A stretch of 64,000 nt of DNA from Pedobacter sp. WC2423 (GTDB lineage: Bacteria > Bacteroidota > Bacteroidia > Sphingobacteriales > Sphingobacteriaceae): contig NZ_CP162005.1 in the NCBI RefSeq assembly GCF_040822065.1, positions 5,704,001-5,768,000 on the forward strand, written 5' to 3'. Under the pieces are notes generated by a model. It searched no databases, was not told the DNA's origin, and worked only from the letters and a program-made list of their open reading frames with translations. Position 1 is the stretch's first letter; each line of letters begins with the position of its first letter. A program made the position numbers and the translations under genes. Below are positions 16,705 to 25,696 of the stretch, one piece after another.

Positions 16705-16974
16705 TTAACCTATTAGATCACCTTCCTGGTCAAATTCTTCTTCATCCAGGTCACTTTCAACATCGTCTTCTGGATCCTGTTTCTCCGGGACATCAAATTC
16801 TTCGTCTAGTTGCGTCCCTTCTCCGTCGGCAAACTCAATTTCGTCTTCGGTGTACTCTGAGTCGTCTTCCTTTTGTAACTTATCCTCTCCGGGCGCGCGT
16901 CCTGCCTGGAACTGCCCCGGGTTAATGATTTCTTCCTGTTCTATTTCTTTTTCCTGATTTTCCATAAAGATCAA
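16705..16974 (-). CDS. small highly acidic protein
   Basis: 89 residues ('MIFMENQEKE'; the ATG three codons in, at 16965, is equally likely). More than a third of residues are Asp or Glu with almost no Lys or Arg in the second half, which ends 'DLDEEEFDQEGDLIG'. It would be unstructured and strongly negative. Short acidic proteins of this kind are common in Bacteroidota but I know no function. The compositional bias gives an open frame on its own, so coding is likely but not certain. Confidence 0.6.
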   Translation of the reverse strand: MIFMENQEKEIEQEEIINPGQFQAGRAPGEDKLQKEDDSEYTEDEIEFADGEGTQLDEEFDVPEKQDPEDDVESDLDEEEFDQEGDLIG

Positions 16975-17082
16975 TTTAGTTTAACTGAATTATGGATAGC
17001 AACAACTTCGGCAGGTATCATGTTTAGATTTTTTTATTTTAGCAGGAGGTTGGATCTGACTTTGATGATATTAAATTATTGA

Positions 17083-17343
17083 CTAGTTCAGCTGTGCCGT
17101 GGCTTTTCCTTTATGATCCCAGTGATCTTTGAGTACAATACCTTCTGTATTTTCCACTAACCTTCGTGCATAGCGTTCACCTTTAATCTTACCGTTATTT
17201 TCTTTCTCTCCAATAAACAACAGCATTGGCCTGCCTTTTTCATCTGTTTTAAACACAAGGTCATAACGTTTAAATTTCATTTCTACCATGGTGCCGGGCT
17301 GGTAGATTTTATTTAGGATTTTCAGGATCGGTTCTTTAAGCAT
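17083..17343 (-). CDS. unrecognised 86-residue protein
   Basis: Starts 'MLKEPILKILNKIYQPGTMV' and contains 'EMKFKRYDLVFKTDEKGRPM' and 'GERYARRLV'. The pattern of a short beta-meander with basic residues is plausible for a small soluble or nucleic-acid-binding protein. I do not recognise a family. An 8-bp hairpin (17360-17367 / 17379-17386) lies in its upstream region. It lies 108 bases upstream of the acidic-protein gene on the same strand. Confidence 0.55.
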   Translation of the reverse strand: MLKEPILKILNKIYQPGTMVEMKFKRYDLVFKTDEKGRPMLLFIGEKENNGKIKGERYARRLVENTEGIVLKDHWDHKGKATAQLN

Positions 17344-17575
17344 TGCAGTAACTCTAGTTCCTGAGTTAACAATCTGTAAACTCAGGTGTTTTGCCCAATT
17401 TTATTTAGATAGGCAATAGTAGAACAGACACAGCAAAGATCCCCACATGGAAACCCGTTTTAAATCAAATCGCTTATATTGTAAAGCTACGATTTGACTA
17501 GTTTCTATGAATTTATGACCTTTTTCTACCCATAATACTGCTGTATTTTTACTAAAAGAATTATACATAGCAATT

Positions 17576-18661
17576 ATGGAAAACATTAAAGATCAAATTT
17601 CTTCAGCACAGACAATTAATGTGAAAGCTGAATCCGTGGCACCTCATCCCGTTAACATTCATTTTCGCAGTGGTAACTTAACCCTGTCAGGTCACTTATA
17701 TATTCCAGCGGACTATCTTCCTGGTGAAAAAAGGCAGGCTGTTCTTGTGATCGCTCCAGGCGGAGGAGTTAAGGAACAAACTTCTGGCCGATATGCACAA
17801 GAACTGGCCAGTAAAGGTTTTGTAACATTGGCTTTTGATCACCGTTCATATGGGCAAAGTGAAGGTTATCCCCGTTTTGATGAAGATCCTTTTACCAAAG
17901 TAGAGGATACGAAAAATGCTGTAAGCTATTTGACAACCAGGATGGAGGTAGATTTGGAGCGCATAGGGGTAATGGGAATTTGCGGAGGCGGAGGCGTAGC
18001 GCCAACGGCAGCAGCAACAGATCGAAGGATAAAGGCTGTTGCAACAGTTAGCGGAATGATGGATCAACGTGGGGCAATGGCTGATCAATTTGGCGATCAC
18101 GCTACTTTGGTTGCTGTATTTGAAGCGGGATCAAAGGCGCGTACAGCTTTTGCATCAGGAGAAGAGCCTCTTTATTATCCACTTATTCCTCCAGCAGGTG
18201 CACCCAATGTAATGGAACTGCTCAAGCAGGCACCTGATTATTATTTTAATCCAGCACGTGGTGCACATCCAAACTGGTCAAACAGTATTCTGGCCTATTC
18301 CCTTGAGAAACTAGCGACATTTTCAGCTCTGGATACCATTAGATTAATTTCTCCTCATCCTATTCTGTTTATTGCTGGTAGTAAAGCGGCTAGCAGACAA
18401 CAAAACGAACTGGCTTATCAGACGGCGGATGAACCTATACCCCGGTCTTATTTTTTTTATAAAAGACCAGTGAGGATGTATAGATGGTCGATAGGAAAGC
18501 ATATTTCACTATTTCCTGTAAGTAAGGGGTTTCGGCAGGATAATTCATTTTTCTATAAAGACTTTCCATGTCAGCACCTACGTCCCCGGACTCTTGCGTG
18601 GTCAATACACATTGCAACTGCATTTCTGAGGAAAATATACGTGCCATTTTTTCACTGGTAG
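17576..18661 (+). pseudogene. alpha/beta hydrolase with lost C-terminus
   Basis: The first about 287 residues are a good alpha/beta hydrolase: strand-turn 'VLVIAPGGGVKEQ', 'AFDHRSYGQSEG', and the nucleophile elbow 'GICGGGG' with Cys136 where most members have Ser. The acid region 'PILFIAGSKA' is present. At about 18437 ('TADEP' then 'IPRSYFFYKR') family resemblance stops; the remaining 75 codons are the reverse strand of the neighbouring AraC gene. The segment that should carry the catalytic His is therefore missing, and the product is probably inactive. It reads like a deletion that fused the 3' ends of two convergent genes. Divergent small genes lie upstream. Confidence 0.8.
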
Positions 18662-18953
18662 TATGTATCCCTTGAACTTCCAGGTATTTTTTAGAGAATG
18701 ATATGCCTAAAATCGAACTATTTTCCGCTATATGCTGCAGTTCGTAGACTGATCCTGGTAAAGCGAAAAAAAGGTTATTGGCCTGGAGCGAAAAGACGGT
18801 CGAGTTACACAGAAAAATAAATTTTCCACTGCGGACATGGATAATGGCAAAGGTGTCCGATCGGAACGGCCGGCTCAAAGTTAAATAATCAGCGATATCG
18901 TCTTTAGTGAAAACCGCTAGCTGCTTTTCTATATCCAAGTTGTTTTCCTGCAT
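18435..18953 (-). pseudogene. AraC-type regulator lacking its DNA-binding domain
   Basis: 172 residues matching the sensor half of AraC regulators of the Bacteroidota type: 'TLSRPFRSDTFAIIHVRSGK', a small beta-barrel ('SLQANNLFFALPGSVYEL'), then a linker helix 'EIVKYAFLSTIY'. The protein stops after 'KNKTGV' exactly where the double helix-turn-helix should begin; the full family is around 280-300 residues. The stop codon at 18435 coincides with the junction where the convergent hydrolase also loses homology. Without its DNA-binding domain it cannot act as a regulator. It lies 33 bases after an HxlR gene on the same strand. Confidence 0.8.
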
Positions 18954-18986
18954 TTTTTGACGAAGTATTTTTAATCAATTTAAGCT

Positions 18987-19397
18987 TTAGCCCTTATCGA
19001 TTAATGGGTTAGTATAATTGCTTCTCGCCTCTGTGAAAGTGTTAATGTTGCTGGCAATCCAAAACCAAAGCGGGGTTACTTGAATAAGTAAACCTTTACC
19101 TAGAGGTGTCAATTCATATTCGACTCGTGGAGGTACTTCCGGATAAATACTTCGGCTTATCAAGCCGTCCCGCTCCAGTTCGCGGAGACATTTGGTTAAC
19201 ATCCTTTGACTTATGCCATTGATATGGTGCTGTAATGCGGAAAAACGCATTCGTCCATCCACTCCTAAAGCATGTACGATAAATAAGGACCATTTATTAC
19301 CAACATGATTCAATATATCTTTTTTAAGATCATCCTGATCTTTGTTTAATACCTTACAAATGTCATCCCAGGCCTTGTTGAGTTCATCATCGTTCAT
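18987..19397 (-). CDS. HxlR-family winged-helix regulator
   Basis: 136 residues. The signature is clear: 'HVGNKWSLFIVHALG', 'MRFSALQHHINGISQRML', 'CLRELERDGLISRSIYPEVP' and 'YELTPLGKGLL'. Unlike the two other HxlR proteins in this window, it lacks a Cys in the usual N-terminal position, so thiol sensing there is unlikely. It is divergent from an NmrA-type reductase (19694-20617); an ACATATATGT palindrome in the shared intergenic region is a candidate operator. Confidence 0.93.
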   Translation of the reverse strand: MNDDELNKAWDDICKVLNKDQDDLKKDILNHVGNKWSLFIVHALGVDGRMRFSALQHHINGISQRMLTKCLRELERDGLISRSIYPEVPPRVEYELTPLGKGLLIQVTPLWFWIASNINTFTEARSNYTNPLIDKG

Positions 19398-19593
19398 ATT
19401 ACTCTCCTTCTTTATATATTTTGCAGCGTATTATTTCCAAAGGTGATCATATTTCTCAAGAAATAGCGTCACTAAAATTCATGATATTTATTCTACATAC
19501 AAATGTTTCACAAAAGCCTGATGTACCAATATTATATCCTATAACAATTAAACTCCCTTATTTTCAGAATACTAACATTTAGGTAACTAACGT

Positions 19594-19640
19594 ACATATA
19601 TGTGTCTCATTGTCAATGGATTTTAAATGATTTACCTTTG
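19594..19640 (+). promoter_or_regulatory. promoter with adjacent palindrome for the NmrA-type reductase
   Basis: TACCTTTG at 19633-19640 matches TAnnTTTG; TTG at 19610-19612 lies 20 bases upstream as a -33 box. Immediately before it, ACATATATGT (19594-19603) is a perfect palindrome, a plausible site for the divergently encoded HxlR protein. Confidence 0.65.
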
Positions 19641-19693
19641 CGCGTACAAGTCATTCAGAATATATCTTAATGAAAGAATAATCACATCTTAAA

Positions 19694-20617
19694 ATGGAAA
19701 ATACATCAATTTTAGTGTTAGGTGCAGGTGAATTGGGAATGCCTGTGATACGCAATATGGTAAACAAGTCAAAACACCTATCCAATACAAAAATTGCAGT
19801 ACTGCTTCGTCAGTCGACCATCAATTCAACGGATATTGATAAAAAGCGCAACATTGACGAGCTCAAAGTACTGGGGGTAGAATTGCTGGCAGGAGATCTG
19901 ACATCTCCATCTTCCGAACTTATTCAGATTTTTAAAGAATTCGATGCGGTTGTCTCTTGCACGGGTTATGGAAGTGGTGCAGGTGGATTTCAGCTCAAAC
20001 TTGCAAGAGCCGTACTTAACGCTGGGGTTAAACGCTATTTTCCCTGGCAATTCGGGGTTGATTTTGAGGTCATAGGTAGGGGGAGTGCCCAGGACCTTTT
20101 TGATGAGCAACTCGATGTCAGAGCGCTTCTTCGATCGCAAAAAAATACCAAATGGGTTATTATTTCTACGGGTTTATTTACAAGTTACTTATTTGAACCT
20201 TTTTTCGGTGTTCTTGATCTGGAAACTAAGTCTATAACTGCTTTAGGCAGTTGGGATACTGCTGTTACGGTAACAACTCCCGAAGATATAGGAAAACTTA
20301 CGGCAGAAATTTTTTTCAATGAGCCGGTTATAGAAGACAGCATTGTCTATATAGGAGGTGACATGATAACCTATGGACAATTAGCTGATATTACAGAATC
20401 ATTGTCAGGTAAAAAGTTTAAGCGCAAGGTGATAACCATCAGTGAATTAGAAAATGGCTTAAAAAATGATCCGGATAATTTTGTGAAAAAATACCAGCAT
20501 ATTTTTGGCAATGGTGCAGGTGTATCCTGGAGTTTGGATCAAACATTCAATTTCCAGAAAGGAATAGAAACTATGTCTGCGAAGCAATGGGCACAGCTAA
20601 ATATTAAATGGAAGTAG
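19694..20617 (+). CDS. NmrA-like/isoflavone-reductase-type oxidoreductase
   Basis: 307 residues. The N-terminal nucleotide-binding block 'ILVLGAGELGMPVIRNM' and 'VVSCTGYGSG' place it among atypical SDRs related to aromatic-alcohol and isoflavone reductases; 'YFPWQFGVDFEVIGRG' and 'VIISTGLFTSYLFEP' are the matching later blocks. These use NADPH to reduce small aromatic or carbonyl compounds, or act as NADPH sensors. It has its own promoter (19610-19640) and faces away from an HxlR gene, so it is likely derepressed by an electrophile or quinone. Substrate inferred only at class level. Confidence 0.88.
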   Translation: MENTSILVLGAGELGMPVIRNMVNKSKHLSNTKIAVLLRQSTINSTDIDKKRNIDELKVLGVELLAGDLTSPSSELIQIFKEFDAVVSCTGYGSGAGGFQLKLARAVLNAGVKRYFPWQFGVDFEVIGRGSAQDLFDEQLDVRALLRSQKNTKWVIISTGLFTSYLFEPFFGVLDLETKSITALGSWDTAVTVTTPEDIGKLTAEIFFNEPVIEDSIVYIGGDMITYGQLADITESLSGKKFKRKVITISELENGLKNDPDNFVKKYQHIFGNGAGVSWSLDQTFNFQKGIETMSAKQWAQLNIKWK

Positions 20618-20719
20618 GTTCCACCCGGATTGACAGCTGGACAAGAATTTTAATATGAAATTCTAATTCAATCTTATTTTTAACTATGAACCATCAGGAT
20701 TAAAATTATAAATTACAAA

Positions 20720-21628
20720 ATGAATCATCTACACCCCTCAGGCAGGTTATGCTTTTCTTTTTTATGTGTACTGCTTTTTTCTTTTACTTCATTGCAGGTC
20801 AGTGCCCAACTGTTCAGCCAGGATAGTTTAAAACTCATCTCCCGCCAGTTTACCTTTACTGAAGGGCCGGCGGTAAATGCAAAAGGCGATGTTTATTTTA
20901 CTGATCAGCCTAATAACCAGATCTGGAAGTATGATACAAACGGGAAACTTTCTTTGTTTATGAATAAAGCCGGCCGCGCTAATGGAACCTATTTTGATAA
21001 ACATGGCCAGCTGCTGGTTTGTGCGGATGAGAACAATGAGTTGTGGTCTGTCAATGAAAATAAAAAGGTAAAAGTACTGTTGTCAACTGTAGATGGCAAG
21101 AAATTGAACGGGCCTAATGACCTTTGGGCTGACGCTAAAGGTGGGATCTATTTTACGGATCCTTATTACCAGCGTGATTACTGGACAAGAAAAAAGCCGG
21201 AAATTGAAGGACAGAAAGTCTATTACCTGCCGCCCGGTAAACAGGCTAAGGTCAGAGTAGTGGCAGAAGATGTAGCCAAGCCAAATGGTATCATAGGCTC
21301 GGCAGATGGCAAATACCTGTATGTTGCAGATATTCAGCGGAACAAAATATACCGTTATACCATTGGTGAAAGCGGTGATCTCAGTAGTCAGATACAGCTC
21401 ATTAACCAGGGTGCTGATGGAATGACGCTCGACAGCAGGGGAAATTTTTATCTTGCGGGCAATGGCGTTACTATATTTAATCCCGAAGGCGTACAAATTG
21501 GTCATATTGAGGTAAAAGAGCCATGGACAAGCAATGTGTGTTTTGGCGGGAAAAACCGGTCAGATCTCTTCATTACAGCTTCAACCGCGATTTATACGAT
21601 TCCAATGCAGGTAAAAGGAATAGAATAA
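20720..21628 (+). CDS. SMP-30/gluconolactonase-family protein, exported
   Basis: 302 residues with a signal peptide ('CFSFLCVLLFSFTSLQVSA', cleavage near residue 30). The mature part is a six-bladed beta-propeller of the SMP-30/gluconolactonase/LRE type: 'FTEGPAVNAKGDVYFTDQPN' (metal Glu), 'LNGPNDLWADAKGGIYFTDP' (metal Asn, Asp), 'KPNGIIGSADGKYLYVAD' and 'GADGMTLDSRGNFYL'. Metal-dependent lactone hydrolysis in the periplasm is the usual activity. It follows the reductase by 100 bases and ends at the 21707-21744 terminator. The lactone substrate is unknown. Confidence 0.9.
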   Translation: MNHLHPSGRLCFSFLCVLLFSFTSLQVSAQLFSQDSLKLISRQFTFTEGPAVNAKGDVYFTDQPNNQIWKYDTNGKLSLFMNKAGRANGTYFDKHGQLLVCADENNELWSVNENKKVKVLLSTVDGKKLNGPNDLWADAKGGIYFTDPYYQRDYWTRKKPEIEGQKVYYLPPGKQAKVRVVAEDVAKPNGIIGSADGKYLYVADIQRNKIYRYTIGESGDLSSQIQLINQGADGMTLDSRGNFYLAGNGVTIFNPEGVQIGHIEVKEPWTSNVCFGGKNRSDLFITASTAIYTIPMQVKGIE

Positions 21629-21706
21629 GAAACTGTGAAATAAGTTTAACATGGCATGATCAATAAGCTGGTTTAAATATTTATCTATAGGTCTTAGTTT
21701 GTCTCC

Positions 21707-21744
21707 AAAAGCTCATACTGATTTATTTTTCAGCATGAGCTTTT
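21707..21744 (+). terminator. terminator after the SMP-30 gene
   Basis: Left arm AAAAGCTCAT-A-CTGA (21707-21721), right arm TCAG-C-ATGAGCTTTT (21730-21744): 14 pairs with one A/C mismatch and an 8-base loop, with an AT-rich 3' end. Confidence 0.75.
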
Positions 21745-21769
21745 AAATATTAAAAAGCTATAATATTCT

Positions 21770-21777
21770 TACCTTTG
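21770..21777 (+). promoter_or_regulatory. -7 promoter box for the TonB-receptor operon
   Basis: TACCTTTG matches TAnnTTTG. It ends only 7 bases before ATG 21785, so transcription would start about at the start codon, giving a leaderless or nearly leaderless message. No clear -33 TTTG is visible. Confidence 0.55.
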
Positions 21778-21784
21778 CAGGTAA

Positions 21785-22168
21785 ATGTTAAAGAGGCTAA
21801 TCGCTGTATGTTTATTAATTGCCCTTATTGGCTCCGGCTTTTCACGTTTTTTCGTGTATGCCGGATTTGAAGTTAATAGTAAATATATTGCTGAAAATCT
21901 TTGTGTTAACAAAAGCCGCCCATGGATGAATTGTAAAGGTAAATGTTACCTGATGAACAAACTGAAGCAGGCTAGTGAAAAAGAGAAAAAACAGGAGCGT
22001 GAAGATATGAAAAGCAGTTACCAGCAAGCCTTGCCTGCATCGGTTTTCCGTTTAACACTTCATAAGCCCGTCTTTGCGACTGTTTATCCTAAACTGTTGG
22101 TGCCAGAAATTATCAGGCGTTCCACAGCTATTTTTCAACCTCCTAAAATAGCGCTGCAACAAATTTAA
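21785..22168 (+). CDS. small membrane-anchored Cys-motif protein of the TonB-receptor operon
   Basis: 127 residues. One N-terminal hydrophobic helix ('LIAVCLLIALIGSGF') anchors it. Then come Cys40, Cys50 and Cys54 in 'CVNKSRPWMNCKGKC', a compact Cys cluster that could bind metal or form a disulfide, followed by a Lys/Glu-rich helix. I know this arrangement only as a conserved hypothetical found beside TonB receptors in Bacteroidota; its activity is not established. It is the first gene of the operon with the receptor (22337) and DJ-1-like protein (24729), so a role in metal handling is inferred. Confidence 0.75.
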   Translation: MLKRLIAVCLLIALIGSGFSRFFVYAGFEVNSKYIAENLCVNKSRPWMNCKGKCYLMNKLKQASEKEKKQEREDMKSSYQQALPASVFRLTLHKPVFATVYPKLLVPEIIRRSTAIFQPPKIALQQI

Positions 22169-22336
22169 TATTTCCTTATGCCATCACCTTAAAAGTGTAT
22201 GGGATTAGTATGAGCTGGCTTGTCTTATTTTTTAAGATTTCTTGCTAAGCATCAACTTTAGTCAATTACTATATTTTTCCAGCAAAGCAACGTTTCGGGC
22301 CTGTATGTCCCTATTTCTGCTTTTGCTTGTCTTTAC

Positions 22337-24718
22337 ATGATGATGAAGTATATATATCTATTTATCTTTTCCTTCTTCAGTTTCCCTGTTATCGCACAAA
22401 CCATCAAAGGCAGTATCCGTTCAAAAAGTGCTGTACCTATGCATGGTATTACCATCAGGCTGGAGAAAACAAACTATGCTACACAAACTATTGAAAATGG
22501 CAATTTTGTTTTGCGTAATGTTTTGCCTGGCACTTATACGCTTGTGGCGTCTGGTGTGGGATATACTGCCATTAAACAAGACATTCTCGTAGTTTCCGGA
22601 AAAAATCTCTTCCTGAACCTTGAACTTGACCCTTCCTCAGAACAATTAGAGGAAATAGTTGTCGCTTCGCGTAAAAAACGCCATCGCGATCAGGCAAGTG
22701 CTTATGCAGCAAGATTACCGCTTAAGAATATTGAAAATCCGCAGGTCATCAATACTGTTACTAACCAGTTGATCACCGAACAGGGAGCTACAGATTTAAA
22801 CGGGATCATTAAGAATATACCCGGAGTTGTTAAAGGCTGGTCTTCGGTTTCTGCTTATTATACCAGCAGGGGTTTTAATACACGCAACTATATCCGCAAC
22901 GGAGTATCAGGTTACGTAACCGCTGATATGGATATAGCTAATGTGGAGCAGTTGGAAGCCATAAAAGGTCCTTCTGGTACCCTGTTTGGCAGTTCATTAG
23001 TTTCCTTTGGTGGTGTTTTAAACCGCATTACAAAAAAGCCATTGGATACTACTAAGATTGAAATCGGTTATCAGGTCGGAAGTTATGATTTGAGCCGTTT
23101 TACTCTGGACATCAATACGCCATTGAAGAAAGATAAAACGGTCTTATTCCGGATGAATGCTGCAAGAAATTATGAAGGTAGTTTCCAGGATGCAGGTTTT
23201 ATCCGCAGTACTTTTATTGCGCCCAGTTTATTTTACCAGGTGGGTGACAGGTTAAGTTTCTCTTTAGATATAGAAATCTATGAAAGAGAAGGTACTTCTC
23301 AATCACAGATTATGCCGGCAGGGCCAGGAACTAACCGTTTGGGGGCAAATAATCCATCAGCACTACCGCTGGATTACAAAAGATCTTACTCCAATAATAC
23401 GGTAACCCTTAAAAATCCTGCGCAGAGTTTTTATGGACAGATCAACTACAAATTGTCAGATCACTGGTCTTCTCAAACTAACCTGATTCATACACGCGCA
23501 GAAAACACAGGTAATTATTTAACTTTTACTTTGTTAAAAGGGGATAGCGCTCTGGTAAGAAATGTATCGCAGTACCCAACAAGTCTCTCTACCATCACCC
23601 AGGTGCAGCAAAACTTTAATGGTGACTTTAAGATTGCTGGCCTTCGCAATCGTCTGGTAATTGGGGTTGAATTCTACCAAAATGCTTCTGCCTTTTCTTC
23701 CAATGCACTCAATGGGCGGGGAGGGCGTAAATCATTTGACACCCTGAATGTTAAAGGTCCGATGCCAGATTATGCCTTGATCAGTCCGGCATCGATCAAT
23801 AACAAACTGACTGGTTTAGCGCCAACCTATTCACACTCTCAACTGAATACGTATTCTGCCTATGCTTCAAATGTGTTGAATATTTCGGATCGGCTTTCAG
23901 CAATGCTTAGCTTACGTGCAGATCGTTTTATGAATGAAGGTACCACCAATGTAACTACAAACGCGACTACAGGTAATTATAACCAGACGGCTTTTTCTCC
24001 GAAATTTGGTTTGGTTTATCAGTTGATTATGGACCGTGTTTCTCTTTTTGGCAATTATACCAATGGTTTCCTGAATGTAGCTCCTGTAGCGCAACCAGAT
24101 GGGGCTGTATCTACCTTTAAGCCCCAATTTGCTAATCAGGTTGAAGGTGGTGTAAAAGCAGAACTGACTGGAGACCTGTTGAGTGTAACTATCAGTTATT
24201 ATAATATCAAGGTAAAGAATACGCTAAGAACCGATGTAGAAAGGCCTGCTTACACAGTACAGGAAGGTAATCAATACAGTAAAGGCGTAGAAATTGATGT
24301 CTTCTCGCGACCAATTACCGGATTATTGCTCAATGCTGGTTTTGCTTATAATGACAGTCGGCTCACTTCGGCTGATGCAACAGTCACGGGCTTAAGGCCT
24401 GTTAACTCTGGACCTGCTAAAACCGGTAACTTTTATGCAAGTTATACTTTACCTTTCTCTGCTGTAAAAGGACTGGGACTAGGCTTCGGAGGTAATTTCT
24501 ACAGTAGGAATTATATCGTCAACAATACTACTGCAGGCCAGTTTTATCTGAACTCCTGCACGCTGCTCAATGCGGCTGTATTCTACAGCAAAGCGAGATA
24601 TCGTTTGGGTTTGAATGCAGATAATCTGACAAATAAACAATTTTATAATGGTGGCTTTGGAACCATTACCCCTGGTGGCTTACGCAGATTCGTAGCCAGT
24701 TTAACTGTTAAATTTTAA
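22337..24718 (+). CDS. TonB-dependent siderophore-type outer-membrane receptor
   Basis: 793 residues. A signal peptide is followed by a carboxypeptidase-regulatory-like domain ('IKGSIRSKSAVPMHGITIRL', about residues 24-100), then the plug ('PQVINTVTNQLITEQGA', 'IPGVVKGW', 'GPSGTLFGSS') and the 22-strand barrel ending 'RRFVASLTVKF' with terminal Phe. The plug and barrel spacing is of the FhuA/FecA siderophore class rather than SusC. Three consecutive Met codons begin it; the first is taken. It follows the Cys-motif protein by 168 bases and precedes the DJ-1-like gene by 10 bases, so the operon probably takes up a metal chelate. Confidence 0.93.
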   Translation: MMMKYIYLFIFSFFSFPVIAQTIKGSIRSKSAVPMHGITIRLEKTNYATQTIENGNFVLRNVLPGTYTLVASGVGYTAIKQDILVVSGKNLFLNLELDPSSEQLEEIVVASRKKRHRDQASAYAARLPLKNIENPQVINTVTNQLITEQGATDLNGIIKNIPGVVKGWSSVSAYYTSRGFNTRNYIRNGVSGYVTADMDIANVEQLEAIKGPSGTLFGSSLVSFGGVLNRITKKPLDTTKIEIGYQVGSYDLSRFTLDINTPLKKDKTVLFRMNAARNYEGSFQDAGFIRSTFIAPSLFYQVGDRLSFSLDIEIYEREGTSQSQIMPAGPGTNRLGANNPSALPLDYKRSYSNNTVTLKNPAQSFYGQINYKLSDHWSSQTNLIHTRAENTGNYLTFTLLKGDSALVRNVSQYPTSLSTITQVQQNFNGDFKIAGLRNRLVIGVEFYQNASAFSSNALNGRGGRKSFDTLNVKGPMPDYALISPASINNKLTGLAPTYSHSQLNTYSAYASNVLNISDRLSAMLSLRADRFMNEGTTNVTTNATTGNYNQTAFSPKFGLVYQLIMDRVSLFGNYTNGFLNVAPVAQPDGAVSTFKPQFANQVEGGVKAELTGDLLSVTISYYNIKVKNTLRTDVERPAYTVQEGNQYSKGVEIDVFSRPITGLLLNAGFAYNDSRLTSADATVTGLRPVNSGPAKTGNFYASYTLPFSAVKGLGLGFGGNFYSRNYIVNNTTAGQFYLNSCTLLNAAVFYSKARYRLGLNADNLTNKQFYNGGFGTITPGGLRRFVASLTVKF

Positions 24719-24728
24719 TCTATTGATC

Positions 24729-25472
24729 ATGAAAAAATTACTTCTGTTACCCTTTCTTTTCTGCTGTGCATTAGCATTTGCCCAGCAGGAAACTACACCT
24801 GTTAAAAAAATAAATGTGGCCTTATACATCTATCCGGGCGTTGGCCTGGGAGATCTGAATGGCCCTGCTGATGTTTTTATGAAAGCCGCCGGGCTAACAA
24901 AGGGACAGTATAATGTATATACGTTTGCCCTGCAGCAGGGAACGATCCGCACACAGGGAAATGGATTGAAAATTACGGCAGACTATCTGGAAAGTGAAAT
25001 GCCTAAACCGGATATCCTGGTTATTCCCGGTGGCAGTATCGGCCTGATGGATACGATGTGCCTTGATCCTAAAGTGATTGGCATGCTTAAAAAATATCAA
25101 AGTCAGGTGGAAGTGATGATGTCCGTTTGTACCGCATCTTACCTACTCGGTAAAGCTGGTATATTGGATCATCATAAAGCAACAACCCATTATTTTGTAG
25201 CAGATGATTTTCAGACCCAGTTTCCGGCTTTAACCCTGGTTAAAGATGTCAGGTATGTAGATGAAGGAACGGTGATGACCTGTTCTGGCGTTACCTCTGG
25301 TATGGACGGGGCACTTCATCTGGTCAACAAATATAGTGGAGATAAAATCGCTGCTATGTTAAGCCGCGCCATACAGTACACACCCCGCGGGGAAGAAAAG
25401 TGGCCTGTCGCGCCAAACGGGATGAAGTTTGATCGTAACTGGAAAAAAAAACAAGGTTTAATGAAACAGTAA
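24729..25472 (+). CDS. exported DJ-1/PfpI-family protein
   Basis: 247 residues from ATG 24729 (a TTG two codons earlier is less likely). A signal peptide ('LLLLPFLFCCALAFA') is followed by a DJ-1/PfpI fold: 'KINVALYIYPGVGLGDLNGP', 'DILVIPGG', and the nucleophile elbow 'VCTASYLLG' with Cys134. This is the group close to AraC-type GATase1 domains and isonitrile-hydratase-like proteins, but with export, which is uncommon. It begins 10 bases after the TonB receptor. A periplasmic role on an imported ligand is inferred. Confidence 0.88.
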   Translation: MKKLLLLPFLFCCALAFAQQETTPVKKINVALYIYPGVGLGDLNGPADVFMKAAGLTKGQYNVYTFALQQGTIRTQGNGLKITADYLESEMPKPDILVIPGGSIGLMDTMCLDPKVIGMLKKYQSQVEVMMSVCTASYLLGKAGILDHHKATTHYFVADDFQTQFPALTLVKDVRYVDEGTVMTCSGVTSGMDGALHLVNKYSGDKIAAMLSRAIQYTPRGEEKWPVAPNGMKFDRNWKKKQGLMKQ

Positions 25473-25497
25473 ATTCACACCATTTAATACTATAAAC

Positions 25498-25653
25498 ATG
25501 AAAAATTTTAAAAATATAATTGTCAGTAGTGTAGTGATATTGATGAGTATCCTCAGTTTTGGATGTAAACAAACTAAAGAAAAAACGGACGTTAAAGCTG
25601 TCATGCAGGATGGAAGGATAAAGGTGGCCATATTCCAATTTGTTAAAAACTAA
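25498..25653 (+). CDS. 51-residue lipoprotein, probably truncated
   Basis: ATG 25498 to TAA 25651-25653, too short to be noticed easily. It has a clear lipoprotein signal: 'MKNFKNIIVSSV' then a hydrophobic core and lipobox 'LSFGC' with Cys23. Only 28 residues follow, ending 'GRIKVAIFQFVKN', which reads like the first beta strand of a domain that is then missing. It starts 25 bases after the DJ-1-like gene on the same strand. Likely the 5' remnant of a lipoprotein gene that belonged to this operon. Confidence 0.55.
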   Translation: MKNFKNIIVSSVVILMSILSFGCKQTKEKTDVKAVMQDGRIKVAIFQFVKN

Positions 25654-25696
25654 CCGTATTTTGGAACCGGAATAAGATTCCATATAGAACACCTGC

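Noticed and set aside
16705..16974. The acidic 89-residue ORF as a mere low-complexity artefact
   Set aside because: It has a normal start, a neighbour with the same orientation and the length of known acidic Bacteroidota proteins, so it was kept as a gene with moderate confidence.
17401..17586. A 61-codon minus-strand ORF upstream of the hydrolase
   Set aside because: It overlaps the hydrolase start and promoter region and has no recognisable content.
22270..22330. A possible riboswitch or attenuator before the TonB receptor, from the AGCAAAGCA / TGCTTTTGCT pairing
   Set aside because: The pairing is imperfect, the loop is long and no known aptamer motif is present.
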